Source: Ochromonas danica (lineage: Eukaryota > Sar > Chrysophyceae > Chromulinales > Chromulinaceae). From it: 64,000 nt of DNA. Of this stretch, positions 29,975 through 40,453 are shown in pieces (the first letter of the stretch is position 1; each line of letters begins with the position of its first letter). A program made the translations under genes and the position numbers. The DNA lies in the NCBI GenBank assembly GCA_015146655.1, contig VKHL01000103.1, positions 1-64,000 on the forward strand, written 5' to 3'. A model generated the notes under the pieces. It searched no databases, was not told the DNA's origin, and saw nothing but the letters and a program-made list of their open reading frames with translations.

Positions 29975-32462
29975 ATGGTGCGTATGGGTGATGGTAGTCC
30001 ACAAGTGTGGTACACTATTGTGGAAGAAATGGAGTCCAAACTCAAAGACATCGAATTCCAAGGAGAGGACATTCTTCTCGATTGGCGCAAAGCTGCACGT
30101 AGAAGAAAGATAGATCGTGAGATTTTCGAGAAATATGGATATTTTAAAGATATTATATTGCATCCTAAGTTTCAGATGGTTAAACAATATCTTGAAGAGC
30201 ACGCGAACTTTGATTTGCAATTGGGAGATCCGATCATGCCCTTAACCACAGCAGTTATTATCTTGTTTATGCTACATCGGCGAATTAGCAATTTGTCTGT
30301 GAGTCTGGTTGCTGCTTTCTTGTTCAACTTGAACCCGCTCTATGTCTCTCTTTATATCCTTTTCATGCTGTTGGTGGCTTTTCGTCCCAAACCCAAACAG
30401 TACATTTCCAGAAGAAAGAATCAATTGGATATCTCATCTGGGCTAGCTAGAAAGAAAAAGTCGCTTCAATCCACTCTGACTGCTTCTACCAAGACTGGAG
30501 CAGAGAGCGAATTGGTCTATGATCATGTTCTAATTGGCAATTCTATTGGTACTCTATATACAGCTGCATTATTAGCTCAATGCGGACACCAATGTTGTGT
30601 TTTGCAACCAAAGGATGCTGATAAGTTAGTTGTGTGCCCTGAAGGAGCGCCATGCTCTGCTCCATTGGAAGCCGGTTTGATCTCGCGACCCGAGCGATAT
30701 CAGCGCTTGTTAGATATTGCACAGATTTGTGGAAAACAACGTGCAACTTTTGGGCCTGTTGGTTCCTCCGAGGATGGATACACAAGTGCTGTTGTTCGGT
30801 TACTGCATAATCAGAAAGCTAGTAAGAGCGGGGGTCTTATTGGGAGAGCAAGCGATAAGGTCCTGAGTATTCGCTTGGGAGAGGTAAGAGAAAGAGACTG
30901 CCTGTTGTCCTTTTCGATTTCGCACAAATCTTTACGTTGTATGTATTAAACTTGAGCAGGGTTCTCTTATCCAAGATTTGTGTAACATCTACCATTCGGA
31001 AAAGTCCGCCGTGACAAAGCTTTTTCTTGGAGTGAAAGCTGCCATGCTCTCGTTATCTTATTTGTTGGGAAAGCGTCTAGCTACTCCGACTGAATGGTCG
31101 AAAAGCTCTCGTGCGTCTAGCGAGGAGAGGAAAAGTTTTTTTGAGCTATGTGGTTCCTCTCTTGAGAGGTGAGCAGCAGTGTTCTTGACATTTGTTCTAT
31201 GAATCTGATGATTTTTGCTTTAGTACTTTGCGTAAAGAGGTGGAAGAAGATGATTTTGTGAGAGCGGTATCGGCTTTAACAGCTACTATTGCTGTGGGCG
31301 AGTGCTTGCCTGGCAACGAGCTGTCTGGTGTAAGTCTGGCCGCGCTGGTAGCAGCTACCGAAATGGGTCGCTTTGCCCCAAATGGAGGTATTCAAGAAGT
31401 AGAAGCCTCTTTAGTGGAGACCATCCAATCAGTGGGTGGTACAGTTCTTCAGGATGTTGATGCCAAAGGGTTAGTGTTAGAGAAGAGTGGAACCGGTTAT
31501 CAAGCTGTTGGTGTTGAAATTAATGAGGTCGAGAGCGGCAAAGAAGTCACGGTGAGTGGAAGAAAATCGATTGTCTCTGGCATGGGAGTTCTATGCACGT
31601 ATGCCAACATGCTACCAGCCGACGCAGTCTCAGAGGAAACCAAAAAGAACTTGTCCCTTCTTCGGGAAGCCAGACCGAAGATTCGATGCCTTTTCTGGCT
31701 TTCAGGCTCTACACACGAGCTGGGCCTTTCTTCTGCCGAATATTTCGAGATACCTTCTCAGCACGATTTGCTGAAAAGTCAGAAAGTTGGAGAGGAGGAA
31801 AGTATCGAGCAATGGGCTGCTTCATATGTCAGGATATGGAGTCCATCTGCTATGGATCCTTGTTGGATGGAAAAAGGAGATCATCCATCCAATGTCAGCG
31901 TAGTTGTAGTGGAATTCGAGGCAACAGAGCCCCTAGTTTCCCTCCAAGCAGTACGCTGGCTGGAAGGAGAGCAAGGTCCCTCATTCTATGTCTCCTCTCG
32001 CGATGAGGCATCTGATCCTAACCATGACGATTTTGCGACAAAATTGGGTCGACCAATGCTCATCTCAGCCTCCAAAAGAGAGGACTTTCTGCGCCAGGCC
32101 GAGATTAAACTCCATGAAGTCTATCCCCTCTGCGCTCAACGCCATGTTTTTTCGCATTGCGAAGTACCCACCCTGGGTGGTCATCGACTTGCCAATACAG
32201 CCTCCAAGCTCGCTGGACAATTTTCTGCGCGAACTGAAGTTGGTCAGCTATTCCTCACGGGATCTGATCTGGCTATGAGTGGCTTGATGGGCGAATTCCA
32301 GTCTGGTTGGCTCACAGCGTCAGCGATATTAGGTAAAGTCATGCTGTCCTTCTTTTTTATCTTCTTTTTTAATAACCCTCCATCGTCTGCAATGCTATAG
32401 GATACACCCTGGAAGAGTTGGAGCAAGGAAGGAATGTCACCACAGATCTTCAGCGCCTTTAA
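29975..32462 (+). CDS. FAD-dependent oxidoreductase (RetSat/CRTISO/phytoene-desaturase-like)
   Basis: Four exons (29975-30883, 30960-31168, 31224-32332, 32401-32462) give 762 codons. Residues 1-80 are a charged helical region. Hydrophobic segments lie at about 85-105 and 108-140. The FAD-binding fold begins at about residue 183 with VLIGNSIGTLYTAALLAQCGHQCCVLQ, where the usual GxGxxG is GNSIG. A second NAD(P)/FAD-type motif region ends in QLFLTGSDLAMSGLMGEFQSGWLTASAILG, as in carotenoid isomerase and retinol saturase relatives. It probably acts on an isoprenoid or other lipid at a membrane. The substrate cannot be told. The N-terminal membrane module is additional to the family core. Confidence 0.75.
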
Positions 32463-32550
32463 ACTGTAAACTGTAACTCCATATTAATTGTCAAACACGT
32501 CCACACGGGGTAATGTTCAAAATAAATCCAATTTGACCATTGAACTGAAG

Positions 32551-33564
32551 CTATTTTCGAACCAACAACGTCTTGCTACTTTCACACATTCGATCACTGT
32601 ATTCTCTGAGCTCTTCCAACCACCCTAACCGTTCTGCGATATAGAGAAATCCTTCATCACAAGGGCCTAAAATGCATGCATCTCTTGGGTCCGTAAGATC
32701 AGAAGAAAATTCAATAGGCGCGCCAAAGTCTAGACCAAGATTTCCTCCAACGAGTTCAAGATTGACCAGAAGTCGAGGCACATGGGCAGCAACCTTATTC
32801 ACCAAATTGCATGCAGGTGACACAACTAAGCTTGTTCCTGCAATAATAAGAAGGTCGATCTGTTGAGGGAAATCGTCTTCAATAGATCTCCAAACTTGAG
32901 GTGGCAAGTTACGACCAAACATTACTGTTGCAGGCTTCACACCTGGTCTGTGGCATCGCTTACACAGAATAGCAGAGCTACTCTTTGGCGCTTGCTCATC
33001 TGAATCATCATATATGTTTTTTATTTTGGTTCTTACTTCATCGACGAACTCGTTCATGGGGTATGGAGTGGCACAGAACTCGCACTGGACCTCTGCAAGA
33101 GACCCATGCACATTGACAATGCGCTCTCTTGGCAGAGACAACTGCAAATCCAATCCATCGATGTTCTGAGTATATACTCTCTGTAGCATTCCTTTGTCAT
33201 GCAGTACTTTCATGAAGTAATGAGATAAAGTGGCTTTCCATTGTTGTTCCGCAGTGCCTAGAATGAAAGGACGTCGCACCTCAAGATAGGGAAATTGATT
33301 TCTCCGAAAAAGGTCAAAGTCCACAACAGCAGTGGGCTCTGTTCTCATCCATCTTCTCTCTTGCTCAGTGGCAGAGAGTAGATCAGGTCGCAAGGTGTCA
33401 TACATCCCTCCAGGACTGCGAAAGTCAGGAATCCCTGCTGCACAAGAGATTCCAGCTCCAGTCAATACAGCAACATGGCGATATTCTCCCAGCTTTAATC
33501 GCTGAATAATAGACTCTACACTTCGAGATAATCCAACCGAGGTCACCATTGTTCGGATTTTCAA
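32551..33564 (-). CDS. Sirtuin (SIR2-family NAD-dependent deacylase)
   Basis: A single-exon 337-aa ORF. All core motifs are visible: TGAGISCAAGIPDFRSP, YTQNIDGLD, the catalytic His in VNVHGS, two zinc cysteine pairs (CEFC and CKRC) and GTSLVVSPA. The core layout (SPGGMY, long zinc loop) resembles class I SIRT1/2/3-type enzymes. No clear nuclear or mitochondrial presequence is seen. It removes acyl groups from lysines of histones or other proteins using NAD. It lies 88 bp from the convergent FAD oxidoreductase stop and 137 bp from the divergent PhoPQ-related gene. Confidence 0.95.
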   Translation of the reverse strand: MKIRTMVTSVGLSRSVESIIQRLKLGEYRHVAVLTGAGISCAAGIPDFRSPGGMYDTLRPDLLSATEQERRWMRTEPTAVVDFDLFRRNQFPYLEVRRPFILGTAEQQWKATLSHYFMKVLHDKGMLQRVYTQNIDGLDLQLSLPRERIVNVHGSLAEVQCEFCATPYPMNEFVDEVRTKIKNIYDDSDEQAPKSSSAILCKRCHRPGVKPATVMFGRNLPPQVWRSIEDDFPQQIDLLIIAGTSLVVSPACNLVNKVAAHVPRLLVNLELVGGNLGLDFGAPIEFSSDLTDPRDACILGPCDEGFLYIAERLGWLEELREYSDRMCESSKTLLVRK

Positions 33565-33701
33565 TCAATTGTTGATATTCACTTTTTAAGTTAACAAACT
33601 GTTGTTTTTGTTGTTGTTTGTTCTTGGGAAAACAGCTTTTGGATCCAAAGGCTGTCCTGTCTCGCGCAGCATTCCATCAAATCCCAATTTCCATCCTCAA
33701 C

Positions 33702-35541
33702 ATGATCGCCTTCTCTCTGGTGGTGATCTGCCTTGCAGCTTTAGCCTTACAAGCTCATTCTGCAGCTCTTGATGACTATGTTTGGAGAGCTGACGAGAAT
33801 TATGGATGGGTTGATTTGGTAAGGTGGAGGAGCTTTGCACTCGGTCGTCATATTCTGTCATCCCATTCTGTCATCACATAATAATTGGATTGGTTGCTGA
33901 CTCTCTCTAGGGAAGTGAATGGTCATGGAAGTCCACGATTGGAAATCGTAGCTATACAGGTAATTTTTTCTTCTCTTTTTCTTCTTGTGAGGTTTTGTTT
34001 CATTGTTATTGTTGTGTTTATTGTGGATATCTGCCACCACAGCCTACACTCTGAACATGACCAGCCAGAAGTGGTTAAATGATGAGGACTATGCTCCAAC
34101 CTCACAAGCGAAGTCTATTTGGTGGCATTATTTAGTGGTTATCGTGCCCGAGACAGTGGAATTCAAGCAGAATGCCACAATGTGGATCACAGGTGGCAGC
34201 ATGTCCAGCGGCTACCCCTCCCAGAACGATGAAGACATCTTGGTTTCTGCTTCTCTTGCTACTAGTGTGGGAATCATTACCGGTGCCTTGTTCCAGATCC
34301 CCAACGAGCATATCACCTTCGCTGCTGATCCTATCCAGAAGTCCCGCACAGAGGATGCTATCATCGCTTATACCTGGGACCATTTCTTGAAGGATCCAAG
34401 CCAGCCTGATTGGCTTGTGCGCTTCCCCATGGTAAAGGCGTCTGTTCGCGCTATGGATGCTATGAAGGAGTTCGTCTTGCAGAAGTTTCCTGAGAGTGGC
34501 ATCTCCCTCGACTACTTCTCCGTCACTGGAGCTTCTAAGCGCGGATGGACCACCTGGTTAGTTGGTGCTGTGGACCCCAAGCGTGTTCAGGTCATTGTTC
34601 CTATTGTCTTGGATGCGATTAATTTTGCTACTATTATGCACCATCAGTACCGCATCTATGGCGGCTTCAGCTATGCCCTCCAGGACTACACTGACATGAA
34701 CATTACCGTGCGCTTGGATGATCCTAACATGCTTTTACTCCAGCAGAATGAGGATCCTTACTTCTTCAGAGATCGTCTCACCATGCCCAAGATGGTTGTC
34801 AATGCTGGCATGGACGAGTTCCAGCAGCCTGATGATACTCATTACTGGTGGAATGATATGCCAGAGCCAAAGCACTTCCTCATGATCCCTAATGCCGAGC
34901 ACTCTCTTGTTACTGGTATCTTTGTTGCTGTTCCTTCGGTTGGTGCCTTTATTCAAGCCAACTTGTACAACGACGCCGTGCCCAAGGTATCTTGGACTAT
35001 CGATGAGAACACTGGAGAGATTGTGGCGACTTTAGGCAAAGTTGGAGTTGTTCACTCCGCTTATGTCTGGTATGCCTACTCCTGTGGTACAAACGCTTTT
35101 GATAACGGAAAATTCCGTCGAGACTATCGTGTTGCTCACTTGGACGACCCTTGCTCTTGCGGACCTTTCGCTGAAGGCTACTGTGCCAACCTCAAGGCTG
35201 TCTGGCAGAAGCAAGAGTTGGAAGTCAGCACTGTTAATGGCAAGCGTACTCTTTCTGCCAAGTTGGATGCTCCTGGAGATGGTCGTTGGGTGACTTACTT
35301 TATTGACATTAAGTTCGTGAACAAACATGCTCACACTTTCGACATGAATGAGATCGTGAAGCGCCGTGTTCGCAGACCTGAAGATGTGACCATTGGTGCC
35401 AAGATCAACATAGAGCAATGGGGTGGTTTTGCCCATGATTTCGGTAGATTCTTTGAGTTCACCACTGAAGTATCTGTCTGGCCAAATACTTTTCCCTATG
35501 AGGACTGCCAAGGTGCTGCTTGCGGCGCGCGTTTGCTGTAA
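33702..35541 (+). CDS. Secreted PhoPQ-activated pathogenicity-related (PqaA-type) protein
   Basis: Three exons (33702-33818, 33911-33959, 34043-35541) give 554 codons. Residues 1-20 are a signal peptide (AFSLVVICLAALALQAHSA). The mature protein matches the PhoPQ_related family: WHYLVVIVPE, GGSMSSGYP, QIPNEHI, AIIAYTWDHF, FSVTGASKRGWTTWLVGAVDPKRV (nucleophile-elbow-like GASKRG), then AGMDEFQQPDDTHYWWNDMP and MIPNAEHSL. The fold is alpha/beta hydrolase. Members occur in bacteria, amoebae and other protists; the activity is not established as far as I know. Several NxT/S sites fit secretion. The codon use, with many tidy GCT/CTC/AAG codons, suggests high expression. Confidence 0.9.
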
Positions 35542-35816
35542 AAGTATCTATGATTCCTTTACCTTGTTGACGTATGCAACATATATTAATTTAGAGCAGG
35601 CTATGTGTTTGCATCGCCTTGTTGTTGCAACATGAAAGTATAACTATTAAAACAGCTGTCGGCATCATCATTGCCTATGGCCAGGGAGACTAGACTAGAC
35701 TAATCCTTCTCTGGGAATTTAGCACCTTGGCGGGAAGTTAACCATCGCTTACTGCTGCCTCTGTTGTTGTCGGCTGCTGTCTCTGGACGAAAAGAAAAGA
35801 AAAGAGACGGTAGGAA

Positions 35817-36380
35817 ATGCTCTCTATTGCCGCCAGAATGATTTCTCGGAGCTGTGCTCCTTTGATGCGCTCTTCTCTATCAGCAGGATTTCCCTCACAG
35901 AGTCTATTGAGAAGACCTTTGCCCATCGCATCTCCCATGTTGACTCCTGTTCGTGGGATGGCCAATCATAGACACAAGAAGATCATCAAGTTGGCCAAAG
36001 GTTTTCGAGGACGTGCTAATAGATGCTATACTGTTGCTTTCCATAGAGTTTTGAAAGCACGACAGTATGCTTATCGTGATCGCAAGGTATGTGCCTTTAG
36101 TAGTTGTATTGTATTCACATTGTGTGTATAAGAGACTCACTGACACTGACCTTGTCTCTTCATGACTAAACAGGTGAAGAAGAGAGTAATGAGATCGTTG
36201 TGGATCACTCGTATCAATGCTGCTAGTCGTCTATACTCCATTCGCTATGGTGTCTTAATCAATCGCCTGGCCGCCAAGCGCATCACTTTGGATCGAAAAG
36301 TGCTCGCCGAGCTTGCTGTTACTGAACCTCTCAGCTTCAAATCAGTCATTGAAGTGGCGAAACAACTCAACCATGCTTAA
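35817..36380 (+). CDS. MRPL20: Mitochondrial ribosomal protein bL20m
   Basis: Two exons (35817-36086, 36174-36380) give 158 codons. A basic, Ser/Arg/Leu-rich presequence of about 45 residues precedes the bL20 core: [34 protein letters not shown], then [25 protein letters not shown]. bL20 binds 23S rRNA early in large-subunit assembly. The presequence could also serve a plastid, but it has no signal peptide, so mitochondria are the better reading. An E2F-like ttggcgggaa word lies at 35727-35736, about 80 bp upstream. Confidence 0.95.
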
Positions 36381-36511
36381 ATTAAGGACATGTCTACCAT
36401 ATTGATGACCTGCAGCACAAGGTTTGCTTGGGTTTTCATATTAGTATCTTAGTCATATTATATACATTACTTCACGAAAAATGATGATACAAAACACAAG
36501 AAGGAGAGAAC

Positions 36512-37600
36512 TCACAGCTTTGCCCTCTCCAAGAAGGACATGATAGCGACAGCGGTCTCAGCAGGTTTCTCCAAGTGAGGCACATGACCACAACGATCAA
36601 TTACAAATAGCTCACTTCCCTCGATCGCATGCTCGAAGCGAAAAGCATTGTTCAGATCTAGAATACCATCTTGCGCACCCCATACAATGAGTGTTGGCTT
36701 CTTGAGACGAGGTACATTAGGAGAAACCACAAAGCCACCCGCAAGAAGAAAGTCTTTATTCGCTCGATCCCAGTGAGGCAGTGCACAATGCAGACGACCG
36801 ATGCGATATGCTTCCTCGTTTGCCAACGCCTTGTTGAAATATGCCACACTGTTTGCATACATCCGCAGTGGACGACTCTTTAGCACACTTATACCAGCTC
36901 TATGCAGGATCATGTCAATAGACAAAAGAGGTTAAATGATGGTCCATTATACTACCTAGACATCAAATGCAAGGTGATCTTACTGAGCGATGAAGTCTGG
37001 CGCTTTGGAAGGTCCTTGACCATCAATAAAACCCTGTGCATCCAGTAGAATCACTCCACGAACCATCTCTGGACAAACCTCAGTAGCTAAATTAATAGCA
37101 ATCCCACCGCCTAAACTAGCCCCAACAAGAATGCAAGGCTGTTGTACGACTTGGTCCAGCACGCAGCGCAAGTGCTCCAGCTTGGCCTTGGGCGAGAAGT
37201 CTTTGACAGCGCTGCAGTCAGTGAATCCCCAGCCTAGGATATCTGGGAAATAGAGAGTTCGTTGTGAGGCTAGTTGAGGAAGTAGTCGACGGTATTCCAG
37301 GCAAGAAGAGTCAAAGCCATGGATGAAGACAAGAGGAGTCTTCTCTTCCACCTCCTTCACCACAGGGCAGCAGGTGAGTACAGGGGCGTCTGCTACATCA
37401 TGTGATAAGATGACTTCTTTGAAGTGTAAGTGCTTATGGACCATATTCAGAGCGAGAGGGTCACTGATGTCTTCGATTTCTGCTGGAATGAAATTGTTCA
37501 CCCAAGATGCAATAGGCTCCTCCAACAAGCTCTTCTCTCGAGGATAGGAGGAAGGAAGTTGGGTGGAGAAGAGAGCTAGCAAGGTGGTGATGACACCCAT
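36512..37600 (-). CDS. Alpha/beta hydrolase
   Basis: Two exons (37600-36984, 36899-36512) give 334 codons. It shows the oxyanion motif FIHGFDSSC, the nucleophile elbow GASLGGG (Ser), the acid in VWGAQDGILD and the catalytic His in DRCGHVPHLEKP, so the triad is complete. A short hydrophobic N-terminus (VITTLLALFSTQLP) may be a signal or anchor. It resembles the epoxide hydrolase/MES/haloperoxidase-like superfamily, and the substrate is unknown. The 5' flank (37661-37915) is related to the 5' flank of the tandem-array genes. Confidence 0.85.
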
Positions 37601-37660
37601 GATGCCCAAGCTGACTGCCAAGTGATGATCTCAAGGGATCTCATTTCAACCTCCTCTTGT

Positions 37661-37915
37661 CAGCCAGATATCCAGATATTTAGATCTCCAGATGCCTAAA
37701 TATCTAGATCTTACATAGTCCAGGCGTTGAGTTGTACAGTTTCGAATTTGAGAGAAACAAATGTAAAGTGAGACACACCAAACAAAAGATGGTTATGTTG
37801 ATAAAGTATTGATCGTAACAGACCAACCAGGCATGTATCAAACTGTGTACACAGTGAGTCGCAGGAAACAACGAAATAGTACACCACCACTAGTCTAGAC
37901 AATAAATCCAACATA
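37661..37915. repeat. Diverged copy of the tandem-array spacer
   Basis: This stretch aligns along its whole length, in the same orientation, with 42082-42384 of the array unit and its copy at 44313-44615. Shared landmarks in order: tcagccagat, a block of CAGAT/CTAGAT words, gttgtacagttt, ttgagagaaa, aagatggttat, taaagtattgat, gtgtacaca-tgagtcgc, and taaatccaacat. By eye, roughly a quarter of positions differ. It holds no ORF. Confidence 0.7.
37665..37712. promoter_or_regulatory. CAGAT/AGATCT word cluster
   Basis: Within 48 bases, ccagat occurs twice, a further cagat (within ctccagatg) once, and agatct twice, spaced roughly 10-12 bp, beginning 65 bp upstream of the alpha/beta hydrolase start. 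Related clusters lie upstream of several other genes. It is a candidate core-promoter or regulator site. Confidence 0.35.
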
Positions 37916-37993
37916 CAACATACAACATGGAACATATAACATGGAACATATAACATAGAACAATAAGAGTGAGTGTTCTCTACATCATGACAC

Positions 37994-39364
37994 TCAAACT
38001 ATCATGACTTTCCTCTTCTCCTTCCTCTCTTCTTTGCGTTGCATCCAAGCAGTGTAAGAAGTGAAAGATGTCGAATTCTTTTCATACATTGGGCCTAACA
38101 TCCACCTCTTGCTCATTGCTACTTTCTTAATCATATTCCATTCATCCAAATCAGACTTGTAGAAGCTACTAGTCATGATAGTCTCCCAGTCCATGTCTGT
38201 GATGTTCACTTTGGGATAGTTTCGATGGGAGGCATAGTTTGAGCAAAACATACAGTCAGTCTTGTTGAAAGAGGCAGGAAGGTCTTTATAAACCGCTGTC
38301 AGGTTACGAACAACAGTAGTCTCATTGACAAGTGTGTAGTGCTTGCCGAAGACTTGCCGCATACCAGCCAAGGCCCATCCTTTGGCACCAAAATCATCCC
38401 ACAGGCCAACCCGTTGTAATAACTCTTTGCCTTGTTCTTCAATATGATCAAAGTCACCTACAAAGTTATAATATTGCCAATATCGATAATAACCACAAAA
38501 GTGTGTTTGTGGATTCCAATGAATATTGCATTTCCCTCCATGGACTACTTTGTGCATGAAATGTGGCCAAGAAATAGAAGCATTGACACCTTCTCGGATG
38601 GATAAACTATAGTTTGTAGTGGCAAAAGGGCTATTTAAGAATTGATGATAAGAGGATAGTAATCGATCAACAGGATGACGAAAGAAGATTGCTTTGGTCC
38701 AGGTTGGGTCGCGGAAAATATTTTCAAGACGATCACGTCCCAATCGCCAGGCAACAGTGAGGTTAGTGGGTTTATTCCAAGCATCTTCATACCAATAAGA
38801 TTGATTCGTTATTCGTCGAAATAACTTCAAGAACAAGGTGGAAGCAACCTTCTGTATGGGACAGAAGAGAAAGCGATGCTTTTCACTGATTAACAAGTGG
38901 TTGAGAGTGTAATAGCCACTCCCTCGCAGATCACCTCGACGAACTGACACACCATTAGTTTCTAGCTTAGCACTCCTCACACTTCTTTCTCCTCCTCCTC
39001 CTCCTGCTACTGCTACTCCTCCTATTTCTCTTCTGGTGATAGTAGAAGGGTCAACAACTCCTCTGTTGTTGTTGTTGTTGTTGTTCTGATGATCTGAACT
39101 ATTCCTGCTACCATCACCGCCTCTTTCACTACTGGTAGATATCTCATCAGTGTGGGAATGAGACAGAGTGGCGGAGATTTGCTTCAACAAGAGGCTCTGG
39201 CGATGTGTGATGTCGTTCAAGACGGCTAACCGATAAGTGAAGCGTGGACGACCAGTCGAGTCAGTGGTCAGGGAGTGATTCGAAATACCCTTTGCCAATG
39301 ACACAAAATATCGATTCCATGTGGTTAGAACAGCTACTACAACTAACACCCATCGCCTCATCAT
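37994..39364 (-). CDS. Golgi-type sulfotransferase (sulfotransferase family 2)
   Basis: A single-exon 456-aa ORF. Residues about 4-26 are a hydrophobic signal anchor ([12 protein letters not shown]). A disordered Ser/Asn-rich stem follows, with a poly-Asn run near residue 100. The catalytic domain has the 5'-PAPS loop [17 protein letters not shown] (about residue 167) and the 3'-phosphate motif [16 protein letters not shown] (about residue 224). It is therefore a type II Golgi enzyme that transfers sulfate from PAPS to carbohydrate, like the chondroitin/HNK-1 group. Multiple N-glycosylation sites agree with a lumenal domain. The acceptor glycan is not known. Confidence 0.88.
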   Translation of the reverse strand: MMRRWVLVVVAVLTTWNRYFVSLAKGISNHSLTTDSTGRPRFTYRLAVLNDITHRQSLLLKQISATLSHSHTDEISTSSERGGDGSRNSSDHQNNNNNNNRGVVDPSTITRREIGGVAVAGGGGGERSVRSAKLETNGVSVRRGDLRGSGYYTLNHLLISEKHRFLFCPIQKVASTLFLKLFRRITNQSYWYEDAWNKPTNLTVAWRLGRDRLENIFRDPTWTKAIFFRHPVDRLLSSYHQFLNSPFATTNYSLSIREGVNASISWPHFMHKVVHGGKCNIHWNPQTHFCGYYRYWQYYNFVGDFDHIEEQGKELLQRVGLWDDFGAKGWALAGMRQVFGKHYTLVNETTVVRNLTAVYKDLPASFNKTDCMFCSNYASHRNYPKVNITDMDWETIMTSSFYKSDLDEWNMIKKVAMSKRWMLGPMYEKNSTSFTSYTAWMQRKEERKEKRKVMIV

Positions 39365-39517
39365 TACGTGTGTTTGGTGAAAACAACATCAGCAGGACCA
39401 GGACGACCTCCAAACTTGTGCAGTTTCTCAGTTAGTTTCACACGCAACACAACAATAAACCATCCTTCTCCACAACAAACAGCAGCAGAAGGACAGAAAC
39501 CAAGACAAGACAAGACG

Positions 39518-39970
39518 ATGGACTCGGTCAATCAAGGACGAAGATCAAATATTCGTTTACCTCCTGAGGTTAATAGAATTCTCTATGTTAGAAACTTACC
39601 TTTTAAGATCTCAGCAGAGGAGATGTATGATATTTTTGGCAAATATGGTGCTATACGACAAATCCGATTGTAAGTCAATTCACTGACCAATTCATGTTCG
39701 CCTATGTGCCTTTACCCTTTACTCCGTTCTTCATATCTGTGTCATAGAGGCGACAAGCAAGACACTAAAGGAACAGCATTTGTAGTCTATGAAGACATCT
39801 ATGATGCTAAGAATGCTGTAGACCATCTCTCTGGCTTTAATGTCTGTGGTAGATATCTTATTGTTTTATATTATCAACAAGCCAAGATGCAGAAGAATGT
39901 GGATAATGCAGTTAAGCGAAAAGAGATCGATGAGTTAAAAGCCAAACTCACTACTCCTTCTCATGCATAG
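39518..39970 (+). CDS. SF3B6: Splicing factor SF3B6 (p14)
   Basis: Two exons (39518-39669, 39748-39970) give 124 codons, the normal length. It is one [27 protein letters not shown] (RNP2 region), then [25 protein letters not shown] (RNP1 region), and a C-terminal [10 protein letters not shown]-like strand with a basic tail. SF3B6 sits in the SF3b part of U2 snRNP and contacts the branch-point adenosine. This agrees with the intron-rich genome around it. Confidence 0.96.
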
Positions 39971-39979
39971 TCTACAGCA

Positions 39980-40035
39980 GCATAGTCATATCGGTTGTGA
40001 TGGGTGTATTGTACAGTATAGGCACACACGGTAAC
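39980..40035. repeat. Second diverged piece of the array spacer
   Basis: catatcggttgtg ... ttgtacagtata ... acacacggta here matches cacatcggctgtg ... ttgtacagtata ... acacacggta at about 42404-42462 and again one unit later. In the array unit this piece directly follows the piece related to 37661-37915. Outside the array the two are separated by the sulfotransferase and SF3B6. Confidence 0.6.
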
Positions 40036-40453
40036 TATGCACTCTTTTTCGACCTCTTTGTAAATACATGTTAAGAAAGGATTTATAGTCGTGGTCTTTC
40101 AAGGACTGTGTTGGTTGGTAACTTTCTTTACTTTATGGTTGGTTGGACGATATCTATAACTGCCTTATATTGATATTGATACAGTGTGTAGCGTATAAAA
40201 AGCTTAATAGCTGCGTTATGCTATGGAAAAGCATGGGAAAAGAAGCACTGTTGGTACGGTAGTTGACAGTTCAGTCAGTTAAAATTAAACTCATTCATTG
40301 ACGAGTAACAGAAGCAAGCACTAGCAGAGCTACTACAAGCTAAAGCAATGCAATATCACAGATGGCATCAAACAAAATCAATTAGGATGCTTGCAAGGAT
40401 AGTTTACGGATGATCAACATGATTCACCGATCAATATGTCTCATCTCCTCTTC

